From positions 186,001 to 250,000 of the forward strand of contig NZ_FQWE01000003.1 of assembly GCF_900129575.1 (NCBI RefSeq): a stretch of 64,000 nt of DNA, written 5' to 3'. A program made the translations under genes and the position numbers. The notes below the pieces were generated by a model. It saw nothing but the letters and a program-made list of their open reading frames with translations. It ran no database searches and had not been told where the DNA came from. This document shows, piece by piece, positions 15,286 to 23,508 of the stretch. Numbering within the stretch: the first letter of the stretch is position 1; every line of letters starts with the position of its first letter. The DNA comes from Flavobacterium segetis. Lineage in GTDB: Bacteria > Bacteroidota > Bacteroidia > Flavobacteriales > Flavobacteriaceae.

Positions 15286-17757
15286 TTATTTAGGGTCTAA
15301 TATTTTCTCAATACGTTTGATACAATCTTGGTAATGATATTTCGTTTCTGTGTTTACGGCAACGTTTTTAGCTGCTGATAGCGAAGTTTTTAATAAATTT
15401 AATTCGCCTCTAACTAGTCCTCTCACATCAGATTGAGAAACGTTATAATAATCTCTTGATGATCCTGCTTTTAATTCTTCAATCATCAAGAAACTCATTC
15501 TTTCAATATAGGAACGCTGCAAATTTCTTCTATAAATAGTAACATTCGATCCTGAGCTAGCTTCTTTCCAGATCCCTTTTCGCATGTCTTGAAGTAAATC
15601 TAAAGCATTATAATTATTAGCTCCTACAATTTCTGTGTCTATCAGTCGACCCATTCGTTCAAAACTCAATACATTATTCAAATGACGCACTTGCAAACTT
15701 CTAAAACGTTCGGTGTAACCAGAATAATCAATATTTTTTAGTGTTCCTAGATTAACTAACCAAGTTGGAGATGCAAAAGCATTCGTTTGTAACCACTGCA
15801 TCGCTTCTTGTTGTTTTATCTTTGGCACCACATTATAAACGCTACCTTTTTCATTTGGTTTTTTAATATTCTCAAAAACTCCACCTACATTGGTCACGAC
15901 ATGTCCTACATATCTACCCCAAACATCTAACATTTCTTTATACAACTCGTCTAAATCCTCGTAATTATTAGTTACATCACTGGTCCATTTTGACAAATTT
16001 GCAGCAACAAATTCTAAGTTTTTAAGGCCGTAAGTACTTGCTTTCATTGAATTATTTCCAATATCTTCTGTTTGTGATGTAGGGTCAAAACTACTGCTTT
16101 GTTTACCAAATCTATAATTTAAATCTCCCGCTTTCTCTAAAATCCATTTGTCTAATGTAGGAACTTCAGCTTCTGGAGAAGTAGCATTTGGTATTACACG
16201 ATATCCCCAGTTTAAAGCATAATAATCATAAGGTCCCATTTGGCGAATAAAACGAATCCCTTTGTCACCAGGCTGAGCGATATAATTAAAACGAGCATAA
16301 TCCATTAAACTAGCAGCAATTCCGCTTTTTTGAGTGAAAGGTCCATTTCTATAATTTTCTATCTCGTAAGCGCTACTTGCTCCCATATTATGTGGAAAAC
16401 CAAGTGCGTGACCTACCTCATGAGCAATTACAAATCGCATCATTTCACCCATTTCTTCATCAGACGTATTTAAAGTTCTCGCAGAAGGATTTGCCGCACC
16501 TGTTTCTAGTAAATACCTATTTCTATACGAACGTAAATGATTGTGGTACCAAATTACATCACTCTCAATAATTTCACCTGTTCTAGGATCAGAAACACTT
16601 GGCCCAACTGCATTTCTAGTCGTACTCGCTACATAACGAATTACAGAATACCGAATATCCTCTGGACTGAAGTCAGGATCTTCCTCTTTTGTGGGTGGAT
16701 CTTTAGCGATAATTGCGTTTTTGAAACCTGCTGATTCAAAAGGTTTTTGCCATTCTTCAATACCTTGTTTAATGTACTTGCGCAATTTTTCAGGTGTAGC
16801 TGGATCTATATAGTAAACAATTGGCTTGATTGGTTCTACTAGTTCTCCTCTTGCGTAAGCTTCAGGATCTTTTGGCTCCAACCTCCAACGGCGGATAAAA
16901 GTTTTACTATCTGATTTTAATTCATTACTTCCGTAGTCTATTTGGTTCATTGTGAACCAACCCACTCTTGGATCAGCTAATCTTGGTTGCATTGGTACTT
17001 CTGGCAATAAAATCATTGATTGGTTCATCTGGATACTTATTGTCTCAGCATCTTTCATTACTGGAGGATTTGATGCATTATAAGTGAAATCTTGAACGAC
17101 TTCAATATTCATTGGAAAACTCTTCATGGCTGTAATAAAACTACGAGAATCATCTAGTCCTTTTACTTTATATGATTCACGCATCGAAGCCGAAAGTCCG
17201 CTGATTGCTTTTACGTCAGTACTATAAAACTTTGTTACATCAATAACCGTATTCTCGGCGTTTGTGCTAAAAGCGACAATATCAAAAGCAAATAAAATAG
17301 GCTCATAATTATTGTTTTTTACAGAAAGACTAATTGGCAAACTAGGATCTGCAACAGCGCTATATGATTTTACTTTTAGCAGCACCTTATCTTGAAAACG
17401 CTGCCAAACTACCAATTGCTCATTGGTTTCAGAACCTGCATTAACATAACCTCCGCCCAAATCAGAAGGTAATTTAGACAACCGACTTACCAATAGCATG
17501 TCTTTATCTAAAAGTTTGTTAGGGATTTCAAAATAGTATTTTTTATCAACTTTATGCACCATAAAAAGTCCATCATCAGATTTAGCTTCCTTAGTAATCA
17601 CTTTACTATATTCCTTTATCGTGGTTTCTGGTTTTTTTTCAGCAGTAGCTGCAGCTAATTTTGCTTGCTTCTCTTTTTCTTTTTTAGACTGCGCAAATTG
17701 TGTTGTAGGAAGTAATAAAAGTGCTGTAAATACAGTTAAAATAAAAAACTTTTTCAT
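15286..17757 (-). CDS. Zinc-dependent metalloprotease (DUF5117/DUF5118, metzincin type)
   Basis: Secreted protease of 823 residues. A signal peptide (MKKFFILTVFTALLLLP...QFAQ) is followed by a Lys/Glu/Ala-rich stretch (KKEKEKQAKLAAATAEKK). DUF5118/DUF5117 regions come next, then a metzincin zinc site HEVGHALGFPH (HExxHxxGxxH, about residue 447) with a downstream Met-turn-like SLMDYARFN. The C-terminal helical domain is typical of this Bacteroidetes family. The natural substrate is unknown. It stands alone, with a promoter at 17786-17793 and a terminator shared with the convergent cyclo-ligase gene. Confidence 0.92.
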   Translation of the reverse strand: MKKFFILTVFTALLLLPTTQFAQSKKEKEKQAKLAAATAEKKPETTIKEYSKVITKEAKSDDGLFMVHKVDKKYYFEIPNKLLDKDMLLVSRLSKLPSDLGGGYVNAGSETNEQLVVWQRFQDKVLLKVKSYSAVADPSLPISLSVKNNNYEPILFAFDIVAFSTNAENTVIDVTKFYSTDVKAISGLSASMRESYKVKGLDDSRSFITAMKSFPMNIEVVQDFTYNASNPPVMKDAETISIQMNQSMILLPEVPMQPRLADPRVGWFTMNQIDYGSNELKSDSKTFIRRWRLEPKDPEAYARGELVEPIKPIVYYIDPATPEKLRKYIKQGIEEWQKPFESAGFKNAIIAKDPPTKEEDPDFSPEDIRYSVIRYVASTTRNAVGPSVSDPRTGEIIESDVIWYHNHLRSYRNRYLLETGAANPSARTLNTSDEEMGEMMRFVIAHEVGHALGFPHNMGASSAYEIENYRNGPFTQKSGIAASLMDYARFNYIAQPGDKGIRFIRQMGPYDYYALNWGYRVIPNATSPEAEVPTLDKWILEKAGDLNYRFGKQSSSFDPTSQTEDIGNNSMKASTYGLKNLEFVAANLSKWTSDVTNNYEDLDELYKEMLDVWGRYVGHVVTNVGGVFENIKKPNEKGSVYNVVPKIKQQEAMQWLQTNAFASPTWLVNLGTLKNIDYSGYTERFRSLQVRHLNNVLSFERMGRLIDTEIVGANNYNALDLLQDMRKGIWKEASSGSNVTIYRRNLQRSYIERMSFLMIEELKAGSSRDYYNVSQSDVRGLVRGELNLLKTSLSAAKNVAVNTETKYHYQDCIKRIEKILDPK

Positions 17758-17772
17758 TTATTATTTTTTAAT

Positions 17773-17793
17773 GGTTATTGATAACCAAAAATA
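17773..17793 (-). promoter_or_regulatory. Promoter of metalloprotease with overlapping palindrome
   Basis: A -7 box TATTTTTG (17786-17793) is immediately followed by the perfect palindrome GGTTATTGATAACC (17773-17786). The palindrome would lie at the transcription start or at the head of the 5' UTR: a possible operator or protective 5' hairpin. Confidence 0.5.
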
Positions 17794-17925
17794 AATTTTA
17801 GAGTCTGATAACTAACAATTGTTTAATAATTTAACAATTTATTAACTATTGACGATTAAAATATGTGTTTTTAATCGCAGTTTTAAATAAATACGAAATA
17901 TAGTATATTAATTTCTCTTAAGGAT

Positions 17926-17962
17926 ATAAAAAAACCTTCTAAAGTATATTTAAGAAGGTTTA
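17926..17962 (-). terminator. Terminator of the porZ-recO-ileS-dksA-lspA block
   Basis: On the minus strand an AAACCTTCT/AGAAGGTTT stem is followed by a run of T, about 85 bases after the lspA stop. Confidence 0.7.
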
Positions 17963-18044
17963 CTATTATAATATATGCGAGCCTAAAAATGTAGTGAACT
18001 GACTATCGGCGTAATAAAATTTTTTTACAAAAAAAGTTAATCTG

Positions 18045-18647
18045 TCACTCGTCCTTGTGAAACGCTTTTTTATTAAAAACGATCAAGATACCAACTCCGG
18101 TTGAAATTGCCATATCAGCAACATTAAAAATAGCGTTGAAAAAAGTGAAGTCTTTTCCACCCCAAATAGGTAACCAACTTGGTAAAATTCCACTCCAAAA
18201 GGGAAAGTAAAACATGTCCACGACTTTACCGTGAAACAGAGTCCCGTACGGTTGATCAGCGAATAAAGTAGCTACTTCATAATGACTATCGTTAAAAATA
18301 ATTCCGTAGAAAACAGAATCAATAATATTTCCAAAAGCTCCAGCAAGAATTAACGAAATTGCGACAATTAAATAATTAGAACTATCTTTTCTTTCGACAG
18401 AATCCCATAACCAGTAGCCAATGCCACCTACAGCTACTAACCTAAAAAGAGTCAAAAATAATTTCCCATACTCACCAGGAATTTCTGTTCCCCATGCCAT
18501 TCCTTCATTTTCAATGAATAAAATTTTAAACCACCTGAATACCTCAACTTCCTGTCCTAATACGAAATTGGTTTTAATGTATATTTTAGAAACTTGATCA
18601 ACAAGTAAAAGGATAAAAATTAAGAGATAGGCTTTTCGTAAAGACAT
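18045..18647 (-). CDS. lspA: Lipoprotein signal peptidase (signal peptidase II)
   Basis: Inner-membrane aspartyl protease that removes signal peptides from diacylglyceryl-modified prolipoproteins. 200 residues with four membrane segments. Catalytic blocks are FGNIIDSVFYG and FNVADMAISTG (the two Asp), and NEGMAWG matches the conserved N.G.AWG motif. It is longer than the about 165-residue enterobacterial enzyme because of an insert around NDSHYEVATLFADQPYG, common in Bacteroidetes. Last of the block, with its own -7 box at 18665-18672. Lipoproteins encoded nearby include the M23 and Bor-like proteins. Confidence 0.95.
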   Translation of the reverse strand: MSLRKAYLLIFILLLVDQVSKIYIKTNFVLGQEVEVFRWFKILFIENEGMAWGTEIPGEYGKLFLTLFRLVAVGGIGYWLWDSVERKDSSNYLIVAISLILAGAFGNIIDSVFYGIIFNDSHYEVATLFADQPYGTLFHGKVVDMFYFPFWSGILPSWLPIWGGKDFTFFNAIFNVADMAISTGVGILIVFNKKAFHKDE

Positions 18648-18664
18648 TTTGTAAAATTTGATGG

Positions 18665-18672
18665 CAAAAATA
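18665..18672 (-). promoter_or_regulatory. Promoter -7 box (TATTTTTG) of lspA
   Basis: Perfect TAnnTTTG, 17 bases before the lspA ATG. Together with the hairpin at 18683-18738 it suggests lspA can be transcribed apart from dksA. Confidence 0.55.
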
Positions 18673-18682
18673 AGTAAAAACT

Positions 18683-18738
18683 AAATTCCAAATCCCAAAC
18701 ACCAATAATTTTTGGGTTATTATTGGGATTTGGAATTT
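18683..18738. repeat. Inverted heptamer repeat element without cargo (dksA-lspA spacer)
   Basis: AAATTCCAAATCCCAA (18683-18698) is repeated perfectly inverted at 18723-18738. The left arm reads as heptamers AATTCCA, AATCCCA, AACACCA. The 16-bp arms enclose 24 bases. It could also act as a transcription terminator for dksA. Confidence 0.75.
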
Positions 18739-18760
18739 AAATTATAAAACTAAAATAGAA

Positions 18761-19141
18761 TTATCGCTGCAAATTTTTTGCTTCAATACTCATAGTTGCA
18801 TGAGGAACAATTCGCAATCTATCTTTACCTATCAATTTACCGGTCACTTTACACACTCCGTACGTTTTATTTTCAACACGGAAAAGTGCATTTTTCAAAT
18901 CACGAATAAACTTTTCTTGACGAATCGCAAGTTGAGAGTTGGCTTCTTTTGACATTGTTTCGCTTCCTTCCTCAAAGGCTTTAAACGTAGGCGAAGTATC
19001 ATCAGTCCCATTATTCAAATCATTCATATAAGCACTTTTAATCAAATCTAAATCCGATTGTGCTTTTTGCATTTTATTCAATATAATTTCTTTGAACTCT
19101 GCTAAATCTAGATCAGAGTATCTTGCTGTTTCGCTTGCCAT
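18761..19141 (-). CDS. TraR/DksA family transcription regulator with degenerate zinc finger
   Basis: 126-residue DksA-like protein: an N-terminal coiled coil (about 10-85, with acidic tip residues NNGTDD) and a C-terminal globular tip YGVCKVTGKLIGKDRL...VPHATMSIEAK. Family members act in the RNA polymerase secondary channel, often with ppGpp. Only the first of the four zinc-finger cysteines is kept: CxxC has become CKVT and the second pair reads SIEA. Zinc binding is therefore unlikely. The gene starts 7 bases after the ileS stop and is co-transcribed with it. Confidence 0.88.
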   Translation of the reverse strand: MASETARYSDLDLAEFKEIILNKMQKAQSDLDLIKSAYMNDLNNGTDDTSPTFKAFEEGSETMSKEANSQLAIRQEKFIRDLKNALFRVENKTYGVCKVTGKLIGKDRLRIVPHATMSIEAKNLQR

Positions 19142-19148
19142 TTTCGTA

Positions 19149-22100
19149 TTATTTTGAAATTAATATCCTTGTTTTTATATCGTCAAATTCAATTTCGATC
19201 CCGCTTTCAAGCGTATCAACAAAAACTAAATCGCTCGTTAGTGTTTCTGATTTAATGTACTCCTCATTTTTAAGAATTGCCATTTCTAAAAGTCCATTTC
19301 GCTTCAGCTGAACTTTTATTTTATCAGTGACTTCAAATCCAGAATCTTTACGGATATTCTGAATTCTATTTACTAATTCTCTAGCAATTCCCTCTTGTTT
19401 CAATTCCTCAGAAATTGTAATGTCAAGCGCAACGGTTATTCCATTGGCATTTGCTACTAACCAACCTTCAATATCTTGCGATGTTATTTCGACGTCATTT
19501 TGGGTTAAAAGTACATTATTTCCTGCAATAAAAATCTCTAAAGTTCCATTCTTGTCTAACTGATTTATCTGCTCTTTTGATAGATCTTGTATCTCTTTAG
19601 AAATCAGACCCATATCTTTTCCAAAACGGGGTCCGAGTGCTTTAAAGTTAGGTTTTATTTGTTTTACTAAGATCCCAGAAGCATCATCTATAAGCACAAT
19701 TTCCTTCACGTTTACTTCTGCTTTTATCAGATCAGAAACAGCCTGTATTTCAGCTCTTTGATCCTCATCAAGTACGGGAATCATTACCTTTTGTAATGGC
19801 TGGCGCACTTTGATCATTTCCTTTTTTCTAAGCGATAAAACTAGTGAGGAAATAGTCTGTGCTTTCTGCATTTTGCTTTCAAGCGATTTATCAACATAGT
19901 TTTCAACGTATTTTGGAAAATCAGCTAAATGTACACTACTAAATTCTTCTGATTGCGTTGCCAAAGTTAAGTCTCTATAAAGCTTATCCATAAAGAACGG
20001 TGCAATAGGCGCTCCAAGTTTGCTAATGGTCAATAAACAGGTATATAAAGTTTGATAAGCGGCAATTTTATCTTGTGCGTATTCTCCTTTCCAAAATCGA
20101 CGACGACACAAACGCACGTACCAATTACTCAAATTTTCCTGAACGAATTCAGAAATAGCGCGTGCTGCTTTTGTAGGTTCATAATCAGCATAAAAACTAT
20201 CCACTTCTTTTATTAAAGTATTCAATTCTGATATGATCCATTGATCAATTTCTGGTCTTTCAGTTAAAGGGATTTCCGCTTCTGCATATTTGAAACCATC
20301 AATATTAGCATATAAACTAAAGAAGGAATATGTATTGTATAATGTTCCAAAGAATTTTCTACGAACCTCAGCAATTCCTTCTAAATCAAACTTCAAGTTA
20401 TCCCATGGATTTGCGTTTGAAATCATGTACCAGCGCGTAGCATCAGGGCCATATTCCTTTAATGTTTCGAAAGGATCAGCAGCATTACCTAGACGTTTGG
20501 ACATTTTTTGTCCGTTTTTATCCAAAACTAAACCATTAGAAACTACATTTTTATAAGCTATTTTATCAAAAACTAAAGTTCCAATCGCATGAAGTGTATA
20601 AAACCAACCACGAGTTTGATCTACACCTTCAGCAATAAAATCAGCGGGAAAGTCTTTATTTTCATCAATTTTATCTTTGTTTTCAAAAGGATAATGCCAT
20701 TGTGCATAAGGCATAGAACCCGAATCAAACCAAACATCTATCAAATCAGCTTCACGAATCATAGGCTTGCCAGAAGTAGAAACTAAAGTGATTTGGTCCA
20801 CTACATTTTTATGTAAATCGACTAAATCATAGTTCGACTCGGCCATATTTCCAATTTCAAAACCCTTAAAAGGATTTTCTTTTTGGAAACCTGCAGCGAT
20901 CGATTTTTCAATTTCGTTATATAATTCTTCAACGGATCCTATTAGAATTTCTTCTTTTTTGTCTTCGGTTCTCCATATAGGCAATGGAATACCCCAAAAT
21001 CTAGAGCGCGATAAATTCCAGTCATTTGCATTTTTCAACCAATTGCCAAAACGTCCTTCTCCCGTTGCTTTTGGCTTCCAGTTGATCGTCTCGTTTAAGT
21101 CGAACATTCGATCTTTCACTTCTGAGATTTTTATAAACCAAGAGTCTAACGGATAGTATAAAATAGGCTTATCAGTTCTCCAGCAATGTGGGTAACTGTG
21201 GACATATTTCTCTACTTTGAATGCTTTGTTTTCTTCTTTTAACTGAATAGCAATTTCAACATCTACAGATCTTTCTGGAGCATCGCCATCGTTGTAATAT
21301 TCGTTTTTGACGTATTTGCTAGATAAATTTCCAAGACCTTTTACAAATTTTCCTTGCAAATCCACTAATGGTACCGGAGTTCCATATTCATCTAAAACTA
21401 ACATTGGTGGAATTTCTGGTATAGCTTCTTTGGCTACTTTGGCATCATCTGCACCAAAAGTGGGTGAAGTATGAACAATTCCAGTACCATCTTCAGTAGT
21501 GACAAAATCACCCGCAATCACTCGAAATGCATTTTCAGCATTTTGATACGGTAATACTAAAGGCATTAATTGTTCATAACTGATATTTACTAAATCAGCA
21601 CCTTTACATTCTGCTAAAACTTGATATGGAATTTTTTTATCACCTTCTTTAAAATTTTCAAAATCAGCAGGTTCGTTACTTTCGAAAAAACCTTTACCAA
21701 ATTGTTTTCCAACTAAGTTCTTCGCTAAAATTACTGTGGAAGGGCGGAACGTATATTGATTGAATGTTTTAACTAGAGCATATTCTATTTTTGGACCTAC
21801 AGTTAATGCTGTATTACTTGGTAATGTCCAAGGTGTTGTAGTCCAGGCTAAGATAAAAATATCATCTAAATCTAGAACTTCTAGTTTGTAGTGCAATAGA
21901 TTATTTGAACTTATGTAATCATAAAACTTAGCAAAAACTAATTCTTTATGCGAATCAATTACTTTAAATTGAGCGACAACGGTAGTGTCAGTAACGTCTC
22001 TATAACTACCTGGCTGGTTTACTTCATGCGAAGATAATCCCGTACCTGCTTTTGGAGAATACGGCTGAATCGTATAACCCTTGTACATTAAATCCTTGTT

Positions 22101-22607
22101 GTAGATTTGTTTTAAAATCCACCAAACCGTTTCCATATATTTGGATTTATAAGTCACATATGGATCTTCCATATCTACCCAATATCCCATTTTTTCGGTC
22201 AAATCATTCCACACATCGGTATAACGCATCACGGTTTTTTTACACGCTTCGTTATATTCTTCAATAGAAATAGTTTTTCCTATATCTTCTTTGGTAATTC
22301 CTAATTCTTTCTCCGTACCTAATTCTACCGGCAAACCATGAGTATCCCAACCTGCTTTACGCTTTACTTGAAATCCTTTTTGTGTTTTATATCTGCAAAA
22401 AATATCTTTAATTGCACGTGCCATCACGTGGTGAATTCCTGGCAAACCATTAGCTGAAGGTGGTCCTTCAAAAAATACAAATGGTTCATTCCCTTCCCGA
22501 GTTATTACACTCTTCTCAAATATGTTTTCTTTCTTCCAAAAATCAAGTACTTCTGACGCTACTGTTGGTAAGTCAAGTCCTTTGTATTCAGTAAATTTTG
22601 TGCTCAT
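19149..22607 (-). CDS. ileS: Isoleucyl-tRNA synthetase
   Basis: Class I aminoacyl-tRNA synthetase, 1152 residues, of the long Bacteroidetes/eukaryote-like type. The HIGH-type motif is PPSANGLPGIHHVMARAIKD (about residue 50). The CP1 editing domain includes ILAWTTTPWTLPSNTAL and GTGIVHTSPTFGADD, and the KMSKS loop is NGQKMSKRLGN. An anticodon-binding domain and a long C-terminal domain follow. It is followed by dksA (7 bases) and preceded by a spacer with heptamer repeats after recO. A near-consensus -7 box TACTTTCG lies at 22633-22640. Confidence 0.97.
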   Translation of the reverse strand: MSTKFTEYKGLDLPTVASEVLDFWKKENIFEKSVITREGNEPFVFFEGPPSANGLPGIHHVMARAIKDIFCRYKTQKGFQVKRKAGWDTHGLPVELGTEKELGITKEDIGKTISIEEYNEACKKTVMRYTDVWNDLTEKMGYWVDMEDPYVTYKSKYMETVWWILKQIYNKDLMYKGYTIQPYSPKAGTGLSSHEVNQPGSYRDVTDTTVVAQFKVIDSHKELVFAKFYDYISSNNLLHYKLEVLDLDDIFILAWTTTPWTLPSNTALTVGPKIEYALVKTFNQYTFRPSTVILAKNLVGKQFGKGFFESNEPADFENFKEGDKKIPYQVLAECKGADLVNISYEQLMPLVLPYQNAENAFRVIAGDFVTTEDGTGIVHTSPTFGADDAKVAKEAIPEIPPMLVLDEYGTPVPLVDLQGKFVKGLGNLSSKYVKNEYYNDGDAPERSVDVEIAIQLKEENKAFKVEKYVHSYPHCWRTDKPILYYPLDSWFIKISEVKDRMFDLNETINWKPKATGEGRFGNWLKNANDWNLSRSRFWGIPLPIWRTEDKKEEILIGSVEELYNEIEKSIAAGFQKENPFKGFEIGNMAESNYDLVDLHKNVVDQITLVSTSGKPMIREADLIDVWFDSGSMPYAQWHYPFENKDKIDENKDFPADFIAEGVDQTRGWFYTLHAIGTLVFDKIAYKNVVSNGLVLDKNGQKMSKRLGNAADPFETLKEYGPDATRWYMISNANPWDNLKFDLEGIAEVRRKFFGTLYNTYSFFSLYANIDGFKYAEAEIPLTERPEIDQWIISELNTLIKEVDSFYADYEPTKAARAISEFVQENLSNWYVRLCRRRFWKGEYAQDKIAAYQTLYTCLLTISKLGAPIAPFFMDKLYRDLTLATQSEEFSSVHLADFPKYVENYVDKSLESKMQKAQTISSLVLSLRKKEMIKVRQPLQKVMIPVLDEDQRAEIQAVSDLIKAEVNVKEIVLIDDASGILVKQIKPNFKALGPRFGKDMGLISKEIQDLSKEQINQLDKNGTLEIFIAGNNVLLTQNDVEITSQDIEGWLVANANGITVALDITISEELKQEGIARELVNRIQNIRKDSGFEVTDKIKVQLKRNGLLEMAILKNEEYIKSETLTSDLVFVDTLESGIEIEFDDIKTRILISK

Positions 22608-22650
22608 TTTATCCTTTTCTTAAATCGAAGTGCGAAAGTAATAAAATTAT

Positions 22651-22718
22651 GTCACAAGTCGAAAGTCGTAGGTCGAAAGTTATACCTGTGAGCATAAACT
22701 AAATTGTATTTTTCGACC
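22651..22718. repeat. Heptamer repeat array with inverted end (recO-ileS spacer)
   Basis: GTCACAA, GTCGAAA, GTCGTAG, GTCGAAA, GTTATAC (22651-22685) in exact 7-base register. GGTCGAAA (22671-22678) recurs inverted as TTTCGACC at 22711-22718. No cargo gene. Confidence 0.7.
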
Positions 22719-22752
22719 AATATTTTTACAATTTTGATGTAATAAAATTTTA

Positions 22753-23466
22753 TCAAGAAAAAATCTCTTTTAAAACATCCAATGATTTGGGTTTTTTAAA
22801 ACCATCCAAATGAAAACTATAATAATCAATTAGAACTTTTAAAACAATTTGTCTTTCTATAACATGAAATGTTTTTTGATTGTTATCAAATTTTAAATCA
22901 ATTAGTTTTTTAAACAGACTGCTTTCATGCTCTGTTAACGAACTAATCGCATGAAAAGGAGTAAATATACCTTCATTCATTTCGAAAAAAGGTAAATCGA
23001 TATCAGAGGTATCAGGATAAAAACCTAAATACTTCGTGGTTTCTAACAAGAGAATTAGATGAAAATTAGCAATGTCGTCATGATTGTCTAACCAATTTAA
23101 TGCGGCTTCGAGAAAATTGAAAAGGGGCTCATTTGTTTCTTCTTCATGTATGGAGTGATGCAGCATTTCAGAAACAAACATCACAATTGTACTTTTGTAA
23201 ATATCCGAATGTATGGAATGAAAAGCTGAGGCAATTTTTATCTCTTTAAAATTTTCTAAAGTTCCTTTATTTTTATGAACGGCTTCAATATCAAGTATAG
23301 TTAGTGGCTGAAAATAAGCGATTTTTTGACTTGCTTTTCTACTCGAAAAAGCATCCCGCACAAAATAGGATTTCAAGCCGTGCGAAAGAGTAAAACATTT
23401 TACAATTAAACTTTTTTCCTGAAATTTTAGAGACGACAAAACAATAGCTTTAGTTTTAACTTGCAC
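22753..23466 (-). CDS. recO: DNA repair protein RecO
   Basis: Recombination mediator of the RecF pathway that helps RecA load onto SSB-coated DNA. 237 residues. The N-terminal OB-fold (VKTKAIVLSSLKFQEKSLIVKCFT...GLKSYFVRDAF) and the helical C-terminal part are as expected. The zinc-finger cysteines found in some RecO proteins are absent, which I believe is usual for Bacteroidetes. It follows porZ after 39 bases; relatives as remembered show the same porZ-recO order. Confidence 0.92.
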   Translation of the reverse strand: MQVKTKAIVLSSLKFQEKSLIVKCFTLSHGLKSYFVRDAFSSRKASQKIAYFQPLTILDIEAVHKNKGTLENFKEIKIASAFHSIHSDIYKSTIVMFVSEMLHHSIHEEETNEPLFNFLEAALNWLDNHDDIANFHLILLLETTKYLGFYPDTSDIDLPFFEMNEGIFTPFHAISSLTEHESSLFKKLIDLKFDNNQKTFHVIERQIVLKVLIDYYSFHLDGFKKPKSLDVLKEIFS

Positions 23467-23473
23467 TTGTAAG

Positions 23474-23508
23474 AGTTTGGATTTGAAATTTAAAATTTAG
23501 ACTTTTCA
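23474..23508. repeat. Heptamer repeat array ending on the porZ stop codon
   Basis: AGTTTGG, ATTTGAA, ATTTAAA, ATTTAGA, CTTTTCA in 7-base register. The last unit ends with the complement of the porZ TGA stop (23506-23508). Confidence 0.5.
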
